Source: DATBGE01 sp036558125 (lineage in GTDB: Bacteria; Gemmatimonadota; Gemmatimonadetes; Gemmatimonadales; GWC2-71-9). Taken from it: DNA of 15,130 nucleotides. The notes under the pieces were generated by a model, which was given only the letters and a program-made list of their open reading frames with translations, had not been told where the DNA came from and searched no databases. Shown piece by piece: positions 1 to 6,488 of the stretch; position 1 is the stretch's first letter, and the number at the start of each line of letters is the position of its first letter. The position numbers and the translations under genes are program-made. The stretch is from assembly GCA_036558125.1 (NCBI GenBank), contig DATBGE010000093.1, positions 1 to 15,130 of the forward strand, given 5' to 3'.

Positions 1-1026
1 AACACGCTGATCAACGTAGTGCCCGGCGTCGTCGCGATCGCCCAGGCCGATAAAGACGAGATCGTTGGAGAGGCCCTCGCTTTGCGGGCCCTGCATTACC
101 ACAACCTGGTGAAACTCTTCGGAGGAGTGCCGTTGGTCATGAAGCAGCCGGGGAGTATCCCGGACGCCAACAGCGTGGTGCGTGCCACCTCGCAGGAGGT
201 CTACGCCCAGATCGAGAGCGATCTCACCCAGGCGGAGCAGCTGATCGGTAATCAGAAGGCACCCACCAACACCGCGACGGTCGGTGGCGCCAAGGCGTTG
301 CTCGCCCGGGTCTATCTGTATGAGGGCAAGTATGCCGAGGCTCTCGCCAAGGCGGACGAGGTAATCGCGCTGGGCTACGATCTCGATCCGGACTATTCGG
401 ACCTGTTCCCCGAGGACGAGAATGACAGTGTCGAGGACATTTGGAAGGTGACCTTCACCGATGTGCAGTACAACTACATGTACTACTGGTGGTCGGACCC
501 CCAGGGCGGCGGTGCCGAGGTAGCGCCGACGGCGGACCTGGTAGGCGCGTACGCTCCGAATGACGAGCGCTTGGCGCGGAATGTTTGTACAACGTCAGAA
601 CCACTGGTCTGCCTCGACACCCCTACAGCGGGTGACACCTCGGGCGCGAAGTACCCGACTACGGCGGGTGCCGAGGACATCCACGTGATCCGCTTTGCCG
701 AGGTATTGCTGATCAAGGCGGAGGCCTTGGCGCGGCAGAACCAGCTGGCCGCCGCCGTTACCGAGTACAACAAGATCCGGGTGCGGGCTGGTCTTGCTCC
801 GCACACACTCGGAAACCAGGTGACGACCCAGCAGGACGTTCTGGATGAGATCGATCTGCAGCGGCGGCTTGAGTTCTTCGCCGAGGGCGATCGGTGGCCC
901 GACCTGGTGCGGACCGGGCGCTGGCAGCAGGTTCTGCCCGGTATCCCGTCGTACCAGACGCTGTACCCGATTCCGCAGGCTGAAATCGATGTTGCGGGGG
1001 GTCTGGTACAGAATCCGGGGTATTAG
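1..1026 (+). CDS. RagB/SusD-family outer-membrane nutrient-binding protein, 3' part (5' end outside window)
   Basis: The frame is open from base 1 and ends in TAG at 1024-1026, giving 341 residues; the start and the expected lipoprotein signal lie upstream of the window. SusD-like proteins sit on the outer surface and capture oligosaccharides or other nutrients for a partner SusC-type TonB-dependent transporter. Visible family features are the helical stretch with LRALHYHNLVKLFGGVPLV, the TPR-like ARVYLYEGKYAEALAKADEVI-type helix pair, and the C-terminal block with RFAEVLLIKAEALAR, EYNKIRVRAGL and DLQRRLEFFAEGDRWPDLVR. The final segment (YPIPQAEIDV near the end) is the usual SusD C-terminus. 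A susC-like gene would be expected just upstream, but this cannot be seen. The substrate cannot be inferred. Family assignment is confident. Confidence 0.93.
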   Translation, partial: NTLINVVPGVVAIAQADKDEIVGEALALRALHYHNLVKLFGGVPLVMKQPGSIPDANSVVRATSQEVYAQIESDLTQAEQLIGNQKAPTNTATVGGAKALLARVYLYEGKYAEALAKADEVIALGYDLDPDYSDLFPEDENDSVEDIWKVTFTDVQYNYMYYWWSDPQGGGAEVAPTADLVGAYAPNDERLARNVCTTSEPLVCLDTPTAGDTSGAKYPTTAGAEDIHVIRFAEVLLIKAEALARQNQLAAAVTEYNKIRVRAGLAPHTLGNQVTTQQDVLDEIDLQRRLEFFAEGDRWPDLVRTGRWQQVLPGIPSYQTLYPIPQAEIDVAGGLVQNPGY

Positions 1027-1044
1027 TTCGTAGCAGGTAACACG

Positions 1045-1087
1045 CGACGCCGGGATGGCCGAGTGGCTGTCCCGGCGTTGTTGTCTT
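1045..1087 (+). terminator. Rho-independent-type terminator of the susD-like gene
   Basis: An 11-bp stem (arm 1045-1055 against 1070-1080, one G-T pair) encloses a 14-nt loop and is followed by TTGTCTT. It begins 18 nt after the susD-like stop codon. The T-tract is short, so termination may be partial. Confidence 0.65.
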
Positions 1088-1099
1088 CAGTACCTGGAC

Positions 1100-1249
1100 C
1101 GAGTACCGAGTACCTAGTACCGAGTACAACTGCCTACCAATTGCCAATTGTCCAATATTTCTTCCGCGTGCCTCCGTGTGTTCCGCGACATCCGCGGTAC
1201 GTAGTTGGTCGGGAGGAGGTAGGTACTCGGTACGCGGTACTAAGTACTA
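1100..1249. repeat. Inverted pair of 7-bp tandem arrays between convergent genes
   Basis: The left array, 1100-1127, is four 7-bp units (CGAGTAC, CGAGTAC, CTAGTAC, CGAGTAC), with a degenerate unit just before it. The right array, 1222-1249, is four units of the complementary word (GGTACTC, GGTACGC, GGTACTA, AGTACTA). Between them lie a doubled CCAATTG (about 1137-1150) and one arm of another repeat family (1161-1201). The right array supplies the stop codon of the minus-strand DUF4230 gene. Read through, the two arrays could pair into a stem at the 3' ends of both convergent transcripts. Confidence 0.8.
1161..1201 (-). repeat. Single arm of the CGCGGA-rich repeat family also found at 3340-3628
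   Basis: The minus strand of this stretch matches the repeat arm at 3346-3387 at roughly 34 of 41 positions with one gap (hand count). The shared core is spaced TTCCGCG/TCCGCGG words on the plus strand. No good opposite arm is visible nearby, so this looks like a solitary or decayed copy. Confidence 0.65.
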
Positions 1250-1893
1250 TCGTTGGATTCCTGCACGAACGGTTCGAACACTACATCGACGGTGAATCCC
1301 TGCGGGGCGAAGAGGCCGGTGAGCAGCTGGCGGGCGCCATCCTCGGCGTGGGCCACCACCGCCATATCCCGCGCCGCCCAGACCAGGTGTTGTCGAGCCA
1401 GCATGAAGATCGTGTCCCGATCCGCCGGCCGGAACGGATTCCAGAGACCGCGACTCTCGTCATAGATCTTGAAATCCTGGATGTCCAGCCCGACCAGCTT
1501 GGCGTGGGGCAAGCCGATCGAGATCTGCTTCGCCTTGTAGTCGATATGAATCCGGGGTGGCTGCTGGAGATCGAGTCCTACCAGGGCCTTTCCGGTTACC
1601 ACGACCAGCGAGCGTTTGGTGGACCCGTAGCGCGTGTTCTCGTAGACGATCACATCCCGCACCGAGGCTTCGGTGGTGACCAGCTTGGCCACGGTCTTGA
1701 GCTGTTCCACCACGACCGACTGATCGACCCGGGTCCTGCTCGCCAGGAATGAGGAGGAGCGATTCAGCCAGAGCCCGGCGAGAAGGCCGAGGACGAGCAG
1801 CACAAGCCCCGCGACGATCAGGCCGACATGACCGATCGCGCGGGGCTGATTGCTCAACGGTGGCTTACTTGAAATAGAGGACGGCTCCGACAC
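1240..1893 (-). CDS. DUF4230-family membrane-anchored protein
   Basis: 217 residues from a GTG at 1893 to TAG at 1240-1242. Residues about 21-43 form one transmembrane helix (GLIVAGLVLLVLGLLAGLWL), so most of the protein is probably extracytoplasmic. The rest resembles DUF4230: a stretch with VVVEQLKTVAKLVTTEASV, then VVVTGKALVGLDL and a beta-rich segment with KAKQISIGLPHAKLVGLDI. The biochemical role of the family is unknown. The GTG overlaps the upstream gene by 29 nt and has no well-spaced Shine-Dalgarno. A TTG at 1857, 8 nt after the upstream stop and behind a weak AAGTAAG, is an alternative start that keeps the helix. It is the last gene of a minus-strand group, and its stop lies inside a 7-bp repeat array. 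Family call is moderately sure; the start is not. Confidence 0.8.
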   Translation of the reverse strand: MSEPSSISSKPPLSNQPRAIGHVGLIVAGLVLLVLGLLAGLWLNRSSSFLASRTRVDQSVVVEQLKTVAKLVTTEASVRDVIVYENTRYGSTKRSLVVVTGKALVGLDLQQPPRIHIDYKAKQISIGLPHAKLVGLDIQDFKIYDESRGLWNPFRPADRDTIFMLARQHLVWAARDMAVVAHAEDGARQLLTGLFAPQGFTVDVVFEPFVQESNDST

Positions 1894-2203
1894 CCGCCGC
1901 TACGGCGCCGGGGATCCAGACCGCTTCCTCGTCGATGATCAACCCAGTAACGAAAGCGGCGGCCCCGGCTATCATGAGAATCCTGCCGGTGCGCTTCCCG
2001 CTCCCCGGGGCTGCCACGAGCGTGGCTTCCGGTGCAACGGTTGCCGCGGGTTCGGAAGAAAGGGCCACCGGACGAAGCGCCGCGGTGGCTTGAAGGTTCC
2101 GGGCCGAGGGGCCCATGAAAGCGGCTCCCTGACCCTGGGCCATCACGGGGCGGGAGAGAAGGCTCAATGAAAGAGCAGAAACCGCTATGAATGCAGCGCG
2201 CAC
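1865..2203 (-). CDS. Small exported or membrane protein, function unknown
   Basis: 112 residues from GTG 2203, supported by a strong Shine-Dalgarno (AAAGGAGG, 4 nt before the GTG); the overlapping ATG at 2205 is in another frame. Residues 1-22 look like a Sec signal peptide ending in VMA, with Q next. An Ala/Pro/Ser-rich linker follows, then a basic GKRTGR and a C-terminal hydrophobic region (about 74-111, two short helices split by DEEAVW), ending in LYFK. I do not recognise a family. The start is 28 nt after the upstream gene's stop, and the DUF4230 gene overlaps its 3' end, so the two are probably co-transcribed and possibly act together in the envelope (inference). Confidence 0.75.
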   Translation of the reverse strand: MRAAFIAVSALSLSLLSRPVMAQGQGAAFMGPSARNLQATAALRPVALSSEPAATVAPEATLVAAPGSGKRTGRILMIAGAAAFVTGLIIDEEAVWIPGAVAAGVGAVLYFK

Positions 2204-2231
2204 ATTTCCTCCTTTAGCGGCGCAGGGTGAT

Positions 2232-2483
2232 TTAACGTTCCGCGGCCTCGATCAGTTTGCGGGTCTTGGCCAGATAGGCATCGTAGGCTTGGCCCCAGAG
2301 TCCGGAGAAGCGGGACTTCTTGGGGAGGTTCTGAATAGCCTCGAGTAACGGTCGCAATACCGGGTCGGCGTAGTCCTGGGCTTCCACATCCCGCAACACT
2401 TCACTGCGAGGCATCTTCCCTTCGGAAAACGCCCGGGCGCGCTTCGCGATCTCGTGTCGCCTGGCGATGACGTCGGACGTCAT
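2232..2483 (-). CDS. Hypothetical protein, 83 aa
   Basis: The ATG at 2483 lies 10 nt after the stop of the cupin gene, and TAA is at 2232-2234. The frame is open further upstream, but that part only overlaps the cupin gene in another frame, so the short start is preferred. The product is soluble, highly charged and probably all-helical (ARRHEIAKRARAFSEGKM, then EVLRDVEAQDYADPVLRPLL). No signal peptide, membrane helix or known motif is visible. I do not recognise it. Its tight spacing behind the cupin gene suggests one transcript. The Shine-Dalgarno is weak, so translation may be coupled to the cupin gene. Confidence 0.6.
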   Translation of the reverse strand: MTSDVIARRHEIAKRARAFSEGKMPRSEVLRDVEAQDYADPVLRPLLEAIQNLPKKSRFSGLWGQAYDAYLAKTRKLIEAAER

Positions 2484-2493
2484 GGAATAGTTC

Positions 2494-2886
2494 TCATTCT
2501 TCGGTGTGATGCACGGTAAACAGCATTTCACTCGCCATCGTCGCGCGTACCGTGAGTGGTATGCCCGGCGCCAGTACCACCATCTGTCCCGCGGACACCT
2601 GATGAGTGGAACCGTCGGCTGTGACGAGCAACCGGCCGACCAGCGCATGGATCGTGACAACTCCCTCGGTCTCGTGCTCTCTGATGTGACCCTCGGGCTC
2701 GAACACGTAGAGCATCACGGTCACCTGCCCGTGGCGGAACAGCGCGATCTGCCGGTGCCCTTCAACTGCGTCGTGCGCTTCGGCACGCAAGCGCGCAGCA
2801 GCTTCCTTCAAATCGAAGAGTTGGGCCGGATCGCGAAATCGATCCTGAGGGTGGGGGCGAAGCCGTTCGGGAATGGTCACTGACAC
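2494..2886 (-). CDS. Cupin-domain protein (cupin_2 type)
   Basis: 130 residues from GTG 2886 to TGA 2494-2496. A second GTG two codons downstream could also serve, and neither has a clear Shine-Dalgarno. The small beta-barrel cupin fold is seen in VMLYVFEPEGHIREHETEG (motif 1, with H, H and E as likely metal ligands), HALVGRLLVTADG, the LxAGQMVVLAPGIPLTV-like motif 2, and a final FTVHHTEE. Cupins of this size bind a metal and act as small dioxygenases, isomerases or ligand sensors; nothing here decides which. Motif 2 lacks the usual PxxxxH histidine in register (PGIPLTV), so the metal site may be incomplete and a binding role is possible. First gene of the minus-strand group running to 1240. 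Confidence 0.82.
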   Translation of the reverse strand: MSVTIPERLRPHPQDRFRDPAQLFDLKEAAARLRAEAHDAVEGHRQIALFRHGQVTVMLYVFEPEGHIREHETEGVVTIHALVGRLLVTADGSTHQVSAGQMVVLAPGIPLTVRATMASEMLFTVHHTEE

Positions 2887-2922
2887 CTGACCGGGTCGGA
2901 CGTGAATGAAGTACCTGGCCGG

Positions 2923-2951
2923 AGGATAGCCCGTCCATCCGGCCGATTGAA
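2923..2951 (-). promoter_or_regulatory. Candidate promoter for the cupin gene group
   Basis: On the minus strand TTCAAT (2951-2946) and TATCCT (2928-2923) are separated by 17 nt, about 36 nt before the cupin GTG. The -10 matches the sigma70 consensus at four of six positions and the -35 at only three, so this is a weak candidate. Confidence 0.3.
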
Positions 2952-2990
2952 GCTAGGTGAAAAGTGGGCGGGAGGGAACTGACACCCTGG

Positions 2991-3299
2991 CTACGCAGGA
3001 TCCGGCGCGTAGTTCCGGAAGGGTTCGGTGAGCATCCGCTCCTGCTTTCCGCTCTGCTCGAAGACATGAACCAGTTCGACCTCCTCGCCGACGCGCTTCA
3101 CCCGGCTCTCGAGGAGCTTGAGCCCCGGCTTGTCCGCCAGGCCACGCTCGTTCAGCCGATCCGCCTCGGCCTTGCAGATGGCACCGGGAGTGGGCGTGGG
3201 ACGCGGGTAGGGATCCTCGTGATGGGCCACCAGCGCGCGCCAGTGCTCGTCACCCGCCCGCTCGACCGATGCGCGAATATCCTCTCGGCTAAATGGCAT
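2991..3299 (-). CDS. Hypothetical protein, 102 aa
   Basis: ATG at 3299; the frame stays open 14 codons upstream into repeat DNA, so the internal ATG followed by PFSREDIRASVERAG is the natural start. No Shine-Dalgarno is visible. The product looks soluble: a helical N-terminus, a Pro-rich PYPRPTPTPG segment, a charged helix (ICKAEADRLNERGL), then LLESRVKRVGEEVELVHVF, which looks like beta strands, and a tail ending FRNYAPDPA. There is no signal peptide or membrane helix, and I recognise no family. It lies downstream of the tandem hairpin repeats and about 100 nt upstream of the cupin gene on the same strand. Confidence 0.55.
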   Translation of the reverse strand: MPFSREDIRASVERAGDEHWRALVAHHEDPYPRPTPTPGAICKAEADRLNERGLADKPGLKLLESRVKRVGEEVELVHVFEQSGKQERMLTEPFRNYAPDPA

Positions 3300-3339
3300 G
3301 GTATTCTGCCGGACAATCCCTCGATTACGTGAGCACCCC

Positions 3340-3508
3340 AAAAAGCTTACCGCGGATCACGCGGAAAAGCGCGGAAGCACGCGGAAGTTGTTTTGTGGTT
3401 TTACCTCAAACACCCATCCGCGTTCGTCCGCGTTCTCAGCGTGTTCCGCGGTTAGCAGTTTGGCCTTCAGGGTAGATATTCGGCCGCCAAGTCTCCAACG
3501 GTACCGCC
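3340..3508. repeat. Tandem inverted-repeat element, copy A
   Basis: The first 55 bases (3340-3394) are identical to 3509-3563 and carry four spaced CGCGGA-type words. The second half (3416-3462) contains the imperfect reverse complement, so the copy can fold into a long hairpin. The copy ends with CAGGGTAGATATTC and GGCCGCC, which repeat the 3' end of the small membrane-protein gene found next to copy B. The offset between copies is 169 bp at the left arms and 172 bp at the right end. With copy B it fills the 339-bp gap 3300-3638; I see no gene there. Confidence 0.85.
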
Positions 3509-3665
3509 AAAAAGCTTACCGCGGATCACGCGGAAAAGCGCGGAAGCACGCGGAAGTTGTTTTTGTTGTACCTCTCGCCCCATTCCGCGTTCTTCCGGTG
3601 TTCCGCGGCTTCCGTGGTAAGCTGTTTGGTTTGGCCCCTCAGGGTAGATACTCAGCCGCCAAACG
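3509..3665. repeat. Tandem inverted-repeat element, copy B
   Basis: The left arm 3509-3563 is identical to copy A. The right arm (3582-3628) is an imperfect reverse complement that even restores the outer GGTAAGCT. The copy runs into the last codons of the 53-aa gene (stop at 3639-3641, minus strand), so on that transcript the hairpin would sit directly after the stop codon. Only two copies with unlike centres exist, so it is not a CRISPR array. Confidence 0.85.
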
Positions 3666-3800
3666 CCCCGCGAAGTAGACCCCGATCCCGGTCCCCACCG
3701 TACTCAGAATGAAGCCCGTCATGACCCCGAACTCGGCGCCGATCCACCAGCCGACCGCGCCGCCGACCGACCCTCCGACCAGCCAGATAATCCCTTTCAT
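3639..3800 (-). CDS. Small glycine-rich membrane protein, 53 aa
   Basis: ATG 3800 to TGA 3639-3641, preceded by GGAAG at 8-nt spacing. The product is almost wholly hydrophobic. Helix 1 is about residues 4-20 (IIWLVGGSVGGAVGWWIG) and helix 2 about 25-45 (VMTGFILSTVGTGIGVYFAG), with small-residue packing (GGxxGG, GxGxG) typical of tightly packed helix pairs, followed by RLAAEYLP. It resembles a class of short GG-rich two-helix membrane proteins seen in many bacteria (recollection); function unknown. Frame, start signal and composition make it a convincing gene despite its size. Its last seven codons recur, with synonymous changes, in the neighbouring tandem repeat copy (see findings). Confidence 0.75.
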   Translation of the reverse strand: MKGIIWLVGGSVGGAVGWWIGAEFGVMTGFILSTVGTGIGVYFAGRLAAEYLP

Positions 3801-3952
3801 GGCATGGACTTCCGGCCCAGATCCGAGCCCGATTGAGGGGGGGACTGCCGATTCGGGGACGGGTTGCTTATATTCACTCCAACGAATGACATAGCCTTCG
3901 GGCCCCGGGGTAGCAGAGCAGACCGGGTGATGAACCTGCCAAGAACCATCGT

Positions 3953-3981
3953 CCCGGCTGGTGCAAACGCACTGGACCGGG
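3953..3981 (-). terminator. Strong hairpin after the FHA-protease gene, candidate terminator
   Basis: CCCGG pairs with CCGGG outside a 7-bp stem (two G-T pairs, one bulged A) closed by an AAAC loop; the hairpin begins about 10 nt downstream of the minus-strand stop at 3992. No real T-tract follows on the minus strand. On the plus strand it is followed by CGTTGTGTTTCT, so it could equally end a plus-strand transcript. 3801-3991 otherwise holds no gene that I can support. Confidence 0.4.
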
Positions 3982-3991
3982 CGTTGTGTTT

Positions 3992-5449
3992 CTACTCCCG
4001 GTGAAGCAACAACTCCTTGATTGTTCCCGCCGGGACGCCGTAAACAATCCTGCCGTTGCTTCCCTTTTCTCCGCCATAGACCAGCCCCACCACCATGCCC
4101 GCCCGGTTGAAGATCGGGCTCCCACTGGATCCCTGCGCGCCGTAGCTGTCGAGTTGCAGCAGGTCGGGCAGGGTTCGGGATACGGTCCCCAGGGTAAGGG
4201 TGGCCGCGACACCCTCCTGACGCCAGTCGGGCCCCTTCTGAAGATCCAAGCCCATCGGGAAGCCGAGAACCGCGACCGGCTCGCCGACCTCGGCTCGACT
4301 GGTCGCGATGCCCTTCACCACCGGTACGCCTCGGTGCACCGATGTCTTGAGCAGAGCCACGTCGGCCTCCGGCCCCCCAATCGCCGCGACATCGGCCCGG
4401 AAATTCTGATTCGAGCCGTTGAACACCACGCCGACTTTGTCCGGGAGACGTCCCGCCGAATCCACCACGACGTGGCGATTGGTGACCAGCAGACCGCCAT
4501 TCTGATCCGATTGGATCGCGAACGCGGTGCCGGTGAAGGTGCGCCCATCGGGGAACTGCACAAACACGAGTGCGACGGCTTCCTGGTTTGCCGCCGCGAT
4601 GGCGGCACCGTCGAGTGCTGCGACCTGGGCCAGGTTTCGCTGTTGCTGGGTAGCAGCCTTGAGCTGGGCCCGGAGTTGCTCGATCTCGGGCCCGGTTGCG
4701 CCGGAGGCGTTGATCCGCTGCTTGAGGCGCTCCGCTTCCGTCTTCGCGGAATCGAGAGCGTCCTGGAGAACCTGGTTGGTACCCGTCATGGTGCCGATCT
4801 GGGTTACCAGGCTGTCTACCTGGCCAAGCAGGAGCTCGCGCTGGGCGACCAGCCGGCGCTCGTTGAGTGAATTGGACCAGAAGTAGGCGCCCGTCACCAG
4901 CAGCAGCATGGCGAAGAGCACATACTGCACCGTGCGATGTTTCTTGGTCTGCTTCTGAACCTCGATCTTGATCCTGGTAGTCGCACCGGCGCCGCCGGGC
5001 GTCGGCCGCGGCAGCTTGAACGAGCCCGGGGATCCGCTCGGCGGGATGAGCACCTGGGGTGGGGCACTGGCTCCCAGAAAGGCGCCGGTCTCCGCCGGCG
5101 CCGGGGCGCGCGATGCGGGCATCGCACTGGGCGGCGGATCGGGAATGGAAGCGAACTCGACGCGCGGCCCCGAAGTGCCGAACTGGATGACGTCCTTGGT
5201 AGCAAGGACATGATCCCCGGTCAGTCGATTGCCGTTGACCAGGGTGCCGTTGGTGCTACCCAGGTCTCGCAGGACGTAGAGTTTTCCGGCCAGGGTGATC
5301 GAGGCATGGCGGGCGGAGACATCGAGGTCCTGATCGGCGTCGAAGCGCAGCTCACACTGCGGATGACGCCCGACCAGGATGAAGGGCTGACTCAGGACGT
5401 CGATCTGACCGGCCCGGCTTCCCGACTGGATTGTGAACTGGGCCTTCAC
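3992..5449 (-). CDS. FHA domain - transmembrane - coiled coil - trypsin-like (HtrA-type) serine protease
   Basis: 485 residues from GTG 5449 (behind AGGAGG, spacing only 3 nt) to TAG 3992; the frame stays open further upstream but overlaps the phosphatase gene. The FHA domain (about 5-100) keeps the phospho-Thr-binding signature: GRHP at 27-30, SARH at 45-48 and GSTNGT at 64-69. A Pro/Ala/Gly linker leads to a basic patch (QKQTKKHR) and one transmembrane helix (about 174-192). A coiled coil follows (about 194-280), then a trypsin-like domain with a full triad: H326 in TNRHVV, D363 in EADVALLK and S442 in QGSSGSP. There is no PDZ domain. The expected topology puts FHA in the cytoplasm and the protease outside the membrane. 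It is the last gene of the kinase operon, 16 nt after the phosphatase. An FHA-gated envelope protease is inference; domains and residues are visible. Confidence 0.9.
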   Translation of the reverse strand: MKAQFTIQSGSRAGQIDVLSQPFILVGRHPQCELRFDADQDLDVSARHASITLAGKLYVLRDLGSTNGTLVNGNRLTGDHVLATKDVIQFGTSGPRVEFASIPDPPPSAMPASRAPAPAETGAFLGASAPPQVLIPPSGSPGSFKLPRPTPGGAGATTRIKIEVQKQTKKHRTVQYVLFAMLLLVTGAYFWSNSLNERRLVAQRELLLGQVDSLVTQIGTMTGTNQVLQDALDSAKTEAERLKQRINASGATGPEIEQLRAQLKAATQQQRNLAQVAALDGAAIAAANQEAVALVFVQFPDGRTFTGTAFAIQSDQNGGLLVTNRHVVVDSAGRLPDKVGVVFNGSNQNFRADVAAIGGPEADVALLKTSVHRGVPVVKGIATSRAEVGEPVAVLGFPMGLDLQKGPDWRQEGVAATLTLGTVSRTLPDLLQLDSYGAQGSSGSPIFNRAGMVVGLVYGGEKGSNGRIVYGVPAGTIKELLLHRE

Positions 5450-5465
5450 CGGCCTCCTGGGCGGC

Positions 5466-6482
5466 TCAGCCGCGCAAGAACAGGAAGTAGAGTCCCAGGC
5501 CGAGAGCAACGAGACTGCCTGCTACGACCCACCAGGGCACCGGTGGTGTTTCGCCGATCGGGGTCGGAGGCGGGCTGCCGGTATACACCGGCACCGGCTC
5601 GGTGGTGGTATCGACCTCGCTGAGGGGATAGACCTGGTAGCCGGCGTTGTCTTCGCCAGCCGGTTCGGGAAGCGCATCGCCATCGAACCGCACCGCCACC
5701 GCGGTGATGTTGTCCGGTCCCCCGCGTTCATTGGCCAGGTCGATCAGCTTGGCGCAGAGCTGCGCCAAGTCTTGGGTGGCGCGTGCAACGTCGGCTATCT
5801 CTTCCTTCTTCACCTGGCCCGAGAGACCGTCGGAGCAGAGGATGATCAGGTCGTTCCGGCGGAGCGGCAGATAGGTCAGGTCCACCTTGACCCGGGGATC
5901 CGGACCCAAGGCCTGGAGAATGATATTCTTGCGCTCGCTCTGCTCCGCCTCTTCTTCGGTGAGTTCGCCCGCCTCGACCAGGCGCTGCATCAGCGACTGA
6001 TCCTTGGTGAGCTGGATCGTGTTGCCGTTGCGGATCAGGTAGCCGCGACTGTCTCCCACCTGGGCGAGATAGAGGTCGGACCCGAATACGCCGGCCACGG
6101 TCGCCGTGGTACCCATCCCGCGTACCTCGGGATGTTCCCGGGCATAGCCGTGGATCCGGTTGTTCGCCAGTTCGACCGCTTCCTTGAGCCGGTAGGCAAA
6201 CCGCTGGGCTGATCCGTCGGGATCATCCGGCCACACCGTCGTCATGTGGCCGAAGATCGCGTCGGTCGCCATGCTGCTCGCTACCTCCCCCGCGGCGGCA
6301 CCGCCCATCCCGTCGGCAACCATGAACAGCGATCCTCTTGGGCCGACAACGTGATTCCGCACGTCGGCCTGGAGACTCGCGACCTTGCGGCTCAAGTCCG
6401 CGACGAGGAAAGTGTCCTCGTTGTGGTCGCGGGTGCGGCCGAGGTCGGTCTTGCCGAAAACGGAGACGAGGACGTTAGCCAA
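5466..6482 (-). CDS. PP2C-family Ser/Thr protein phosphatase, membrane-anchored
   Basis: 338 residues from TTG 6482 to TGA 5466. No ATG or GTG lies near the conserved N-terminus, and GAGG stands 4 nt before the TTG. PP2C (PPM) motifs in order: RDHNED (18-23), VADGMGG (55-61, metal ligand D57), GMGTTATV, VGDSRGYL (142-149), SDGLSG (217-222, D218) and GGPDNITAV (254-262, D257), so all Mn/Mg ligands are present. A Pro-rich linker follows the catalytic domain (1-267), and a single transmembrane helix (317-335) anchors the protein at its C-terminus with the catalytic part in the cytoplasm. It is the expected eraser for the kinase encoded 6 nt upstream and should also act on proteins read by the FHA domains. 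Similar to Stp/PrpC-type phosphatases; catalytic identity is near certain. Confidence 0.95.
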   Translation of the reverse strand: MANVLVSVFGKTDLGRTRDHNEDTFLVADLSRKVASLQADVRNHVVGPRGSLFMVADGMGGAAAGEVASSMATDAIFGHMTTVWPDDPDGSAQRFAYRLKEAVELANNRIHGYAREHPEVRGMGTTATVAGVFGSDLYLAQVGDSRGYLIRNGNTIQLTKDQSLMQRLVEAGELTEEEAEQSERKNIILQALGPDPRVKVDLTYLPLRRNDLIILCSDGLSGQVKKEEIADVARATQDLAQLCAKLIDLANERGGPDNITAVAVRFDGDALPEPAGEDNAGYQVYPLSEVDTTTEPVPVYTGSPPPTPIGETPPVPWWVVAGSLVALGLGLYFLFLRG

Positions 6483-6488
6483 GTGGCC

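Noticed and set aside
1046..1080. tRNA-like string (GCCGGGATGGCCGAGTGG) after the susD-like gene
   Set aside because: It looks like the 5' end of a class II tRNA, but no anticodon arm, T arm or 3' end follows. The sequence closes at once into a perfect terminator stem.
3340..3665. CRISPR array
   Set aside because: There are only two copies, the repeats are 55 bp with internal inverted arms, and there are no uniform spacers or cas genes.
3920..3960. Resemblance to the region before the SRP RNA tip (GGGTGATGAACCTG)
   Set aside because: The diagnostic GGAAG tip loop and the AGCAG side are absent, so SRP RNA is not supported.
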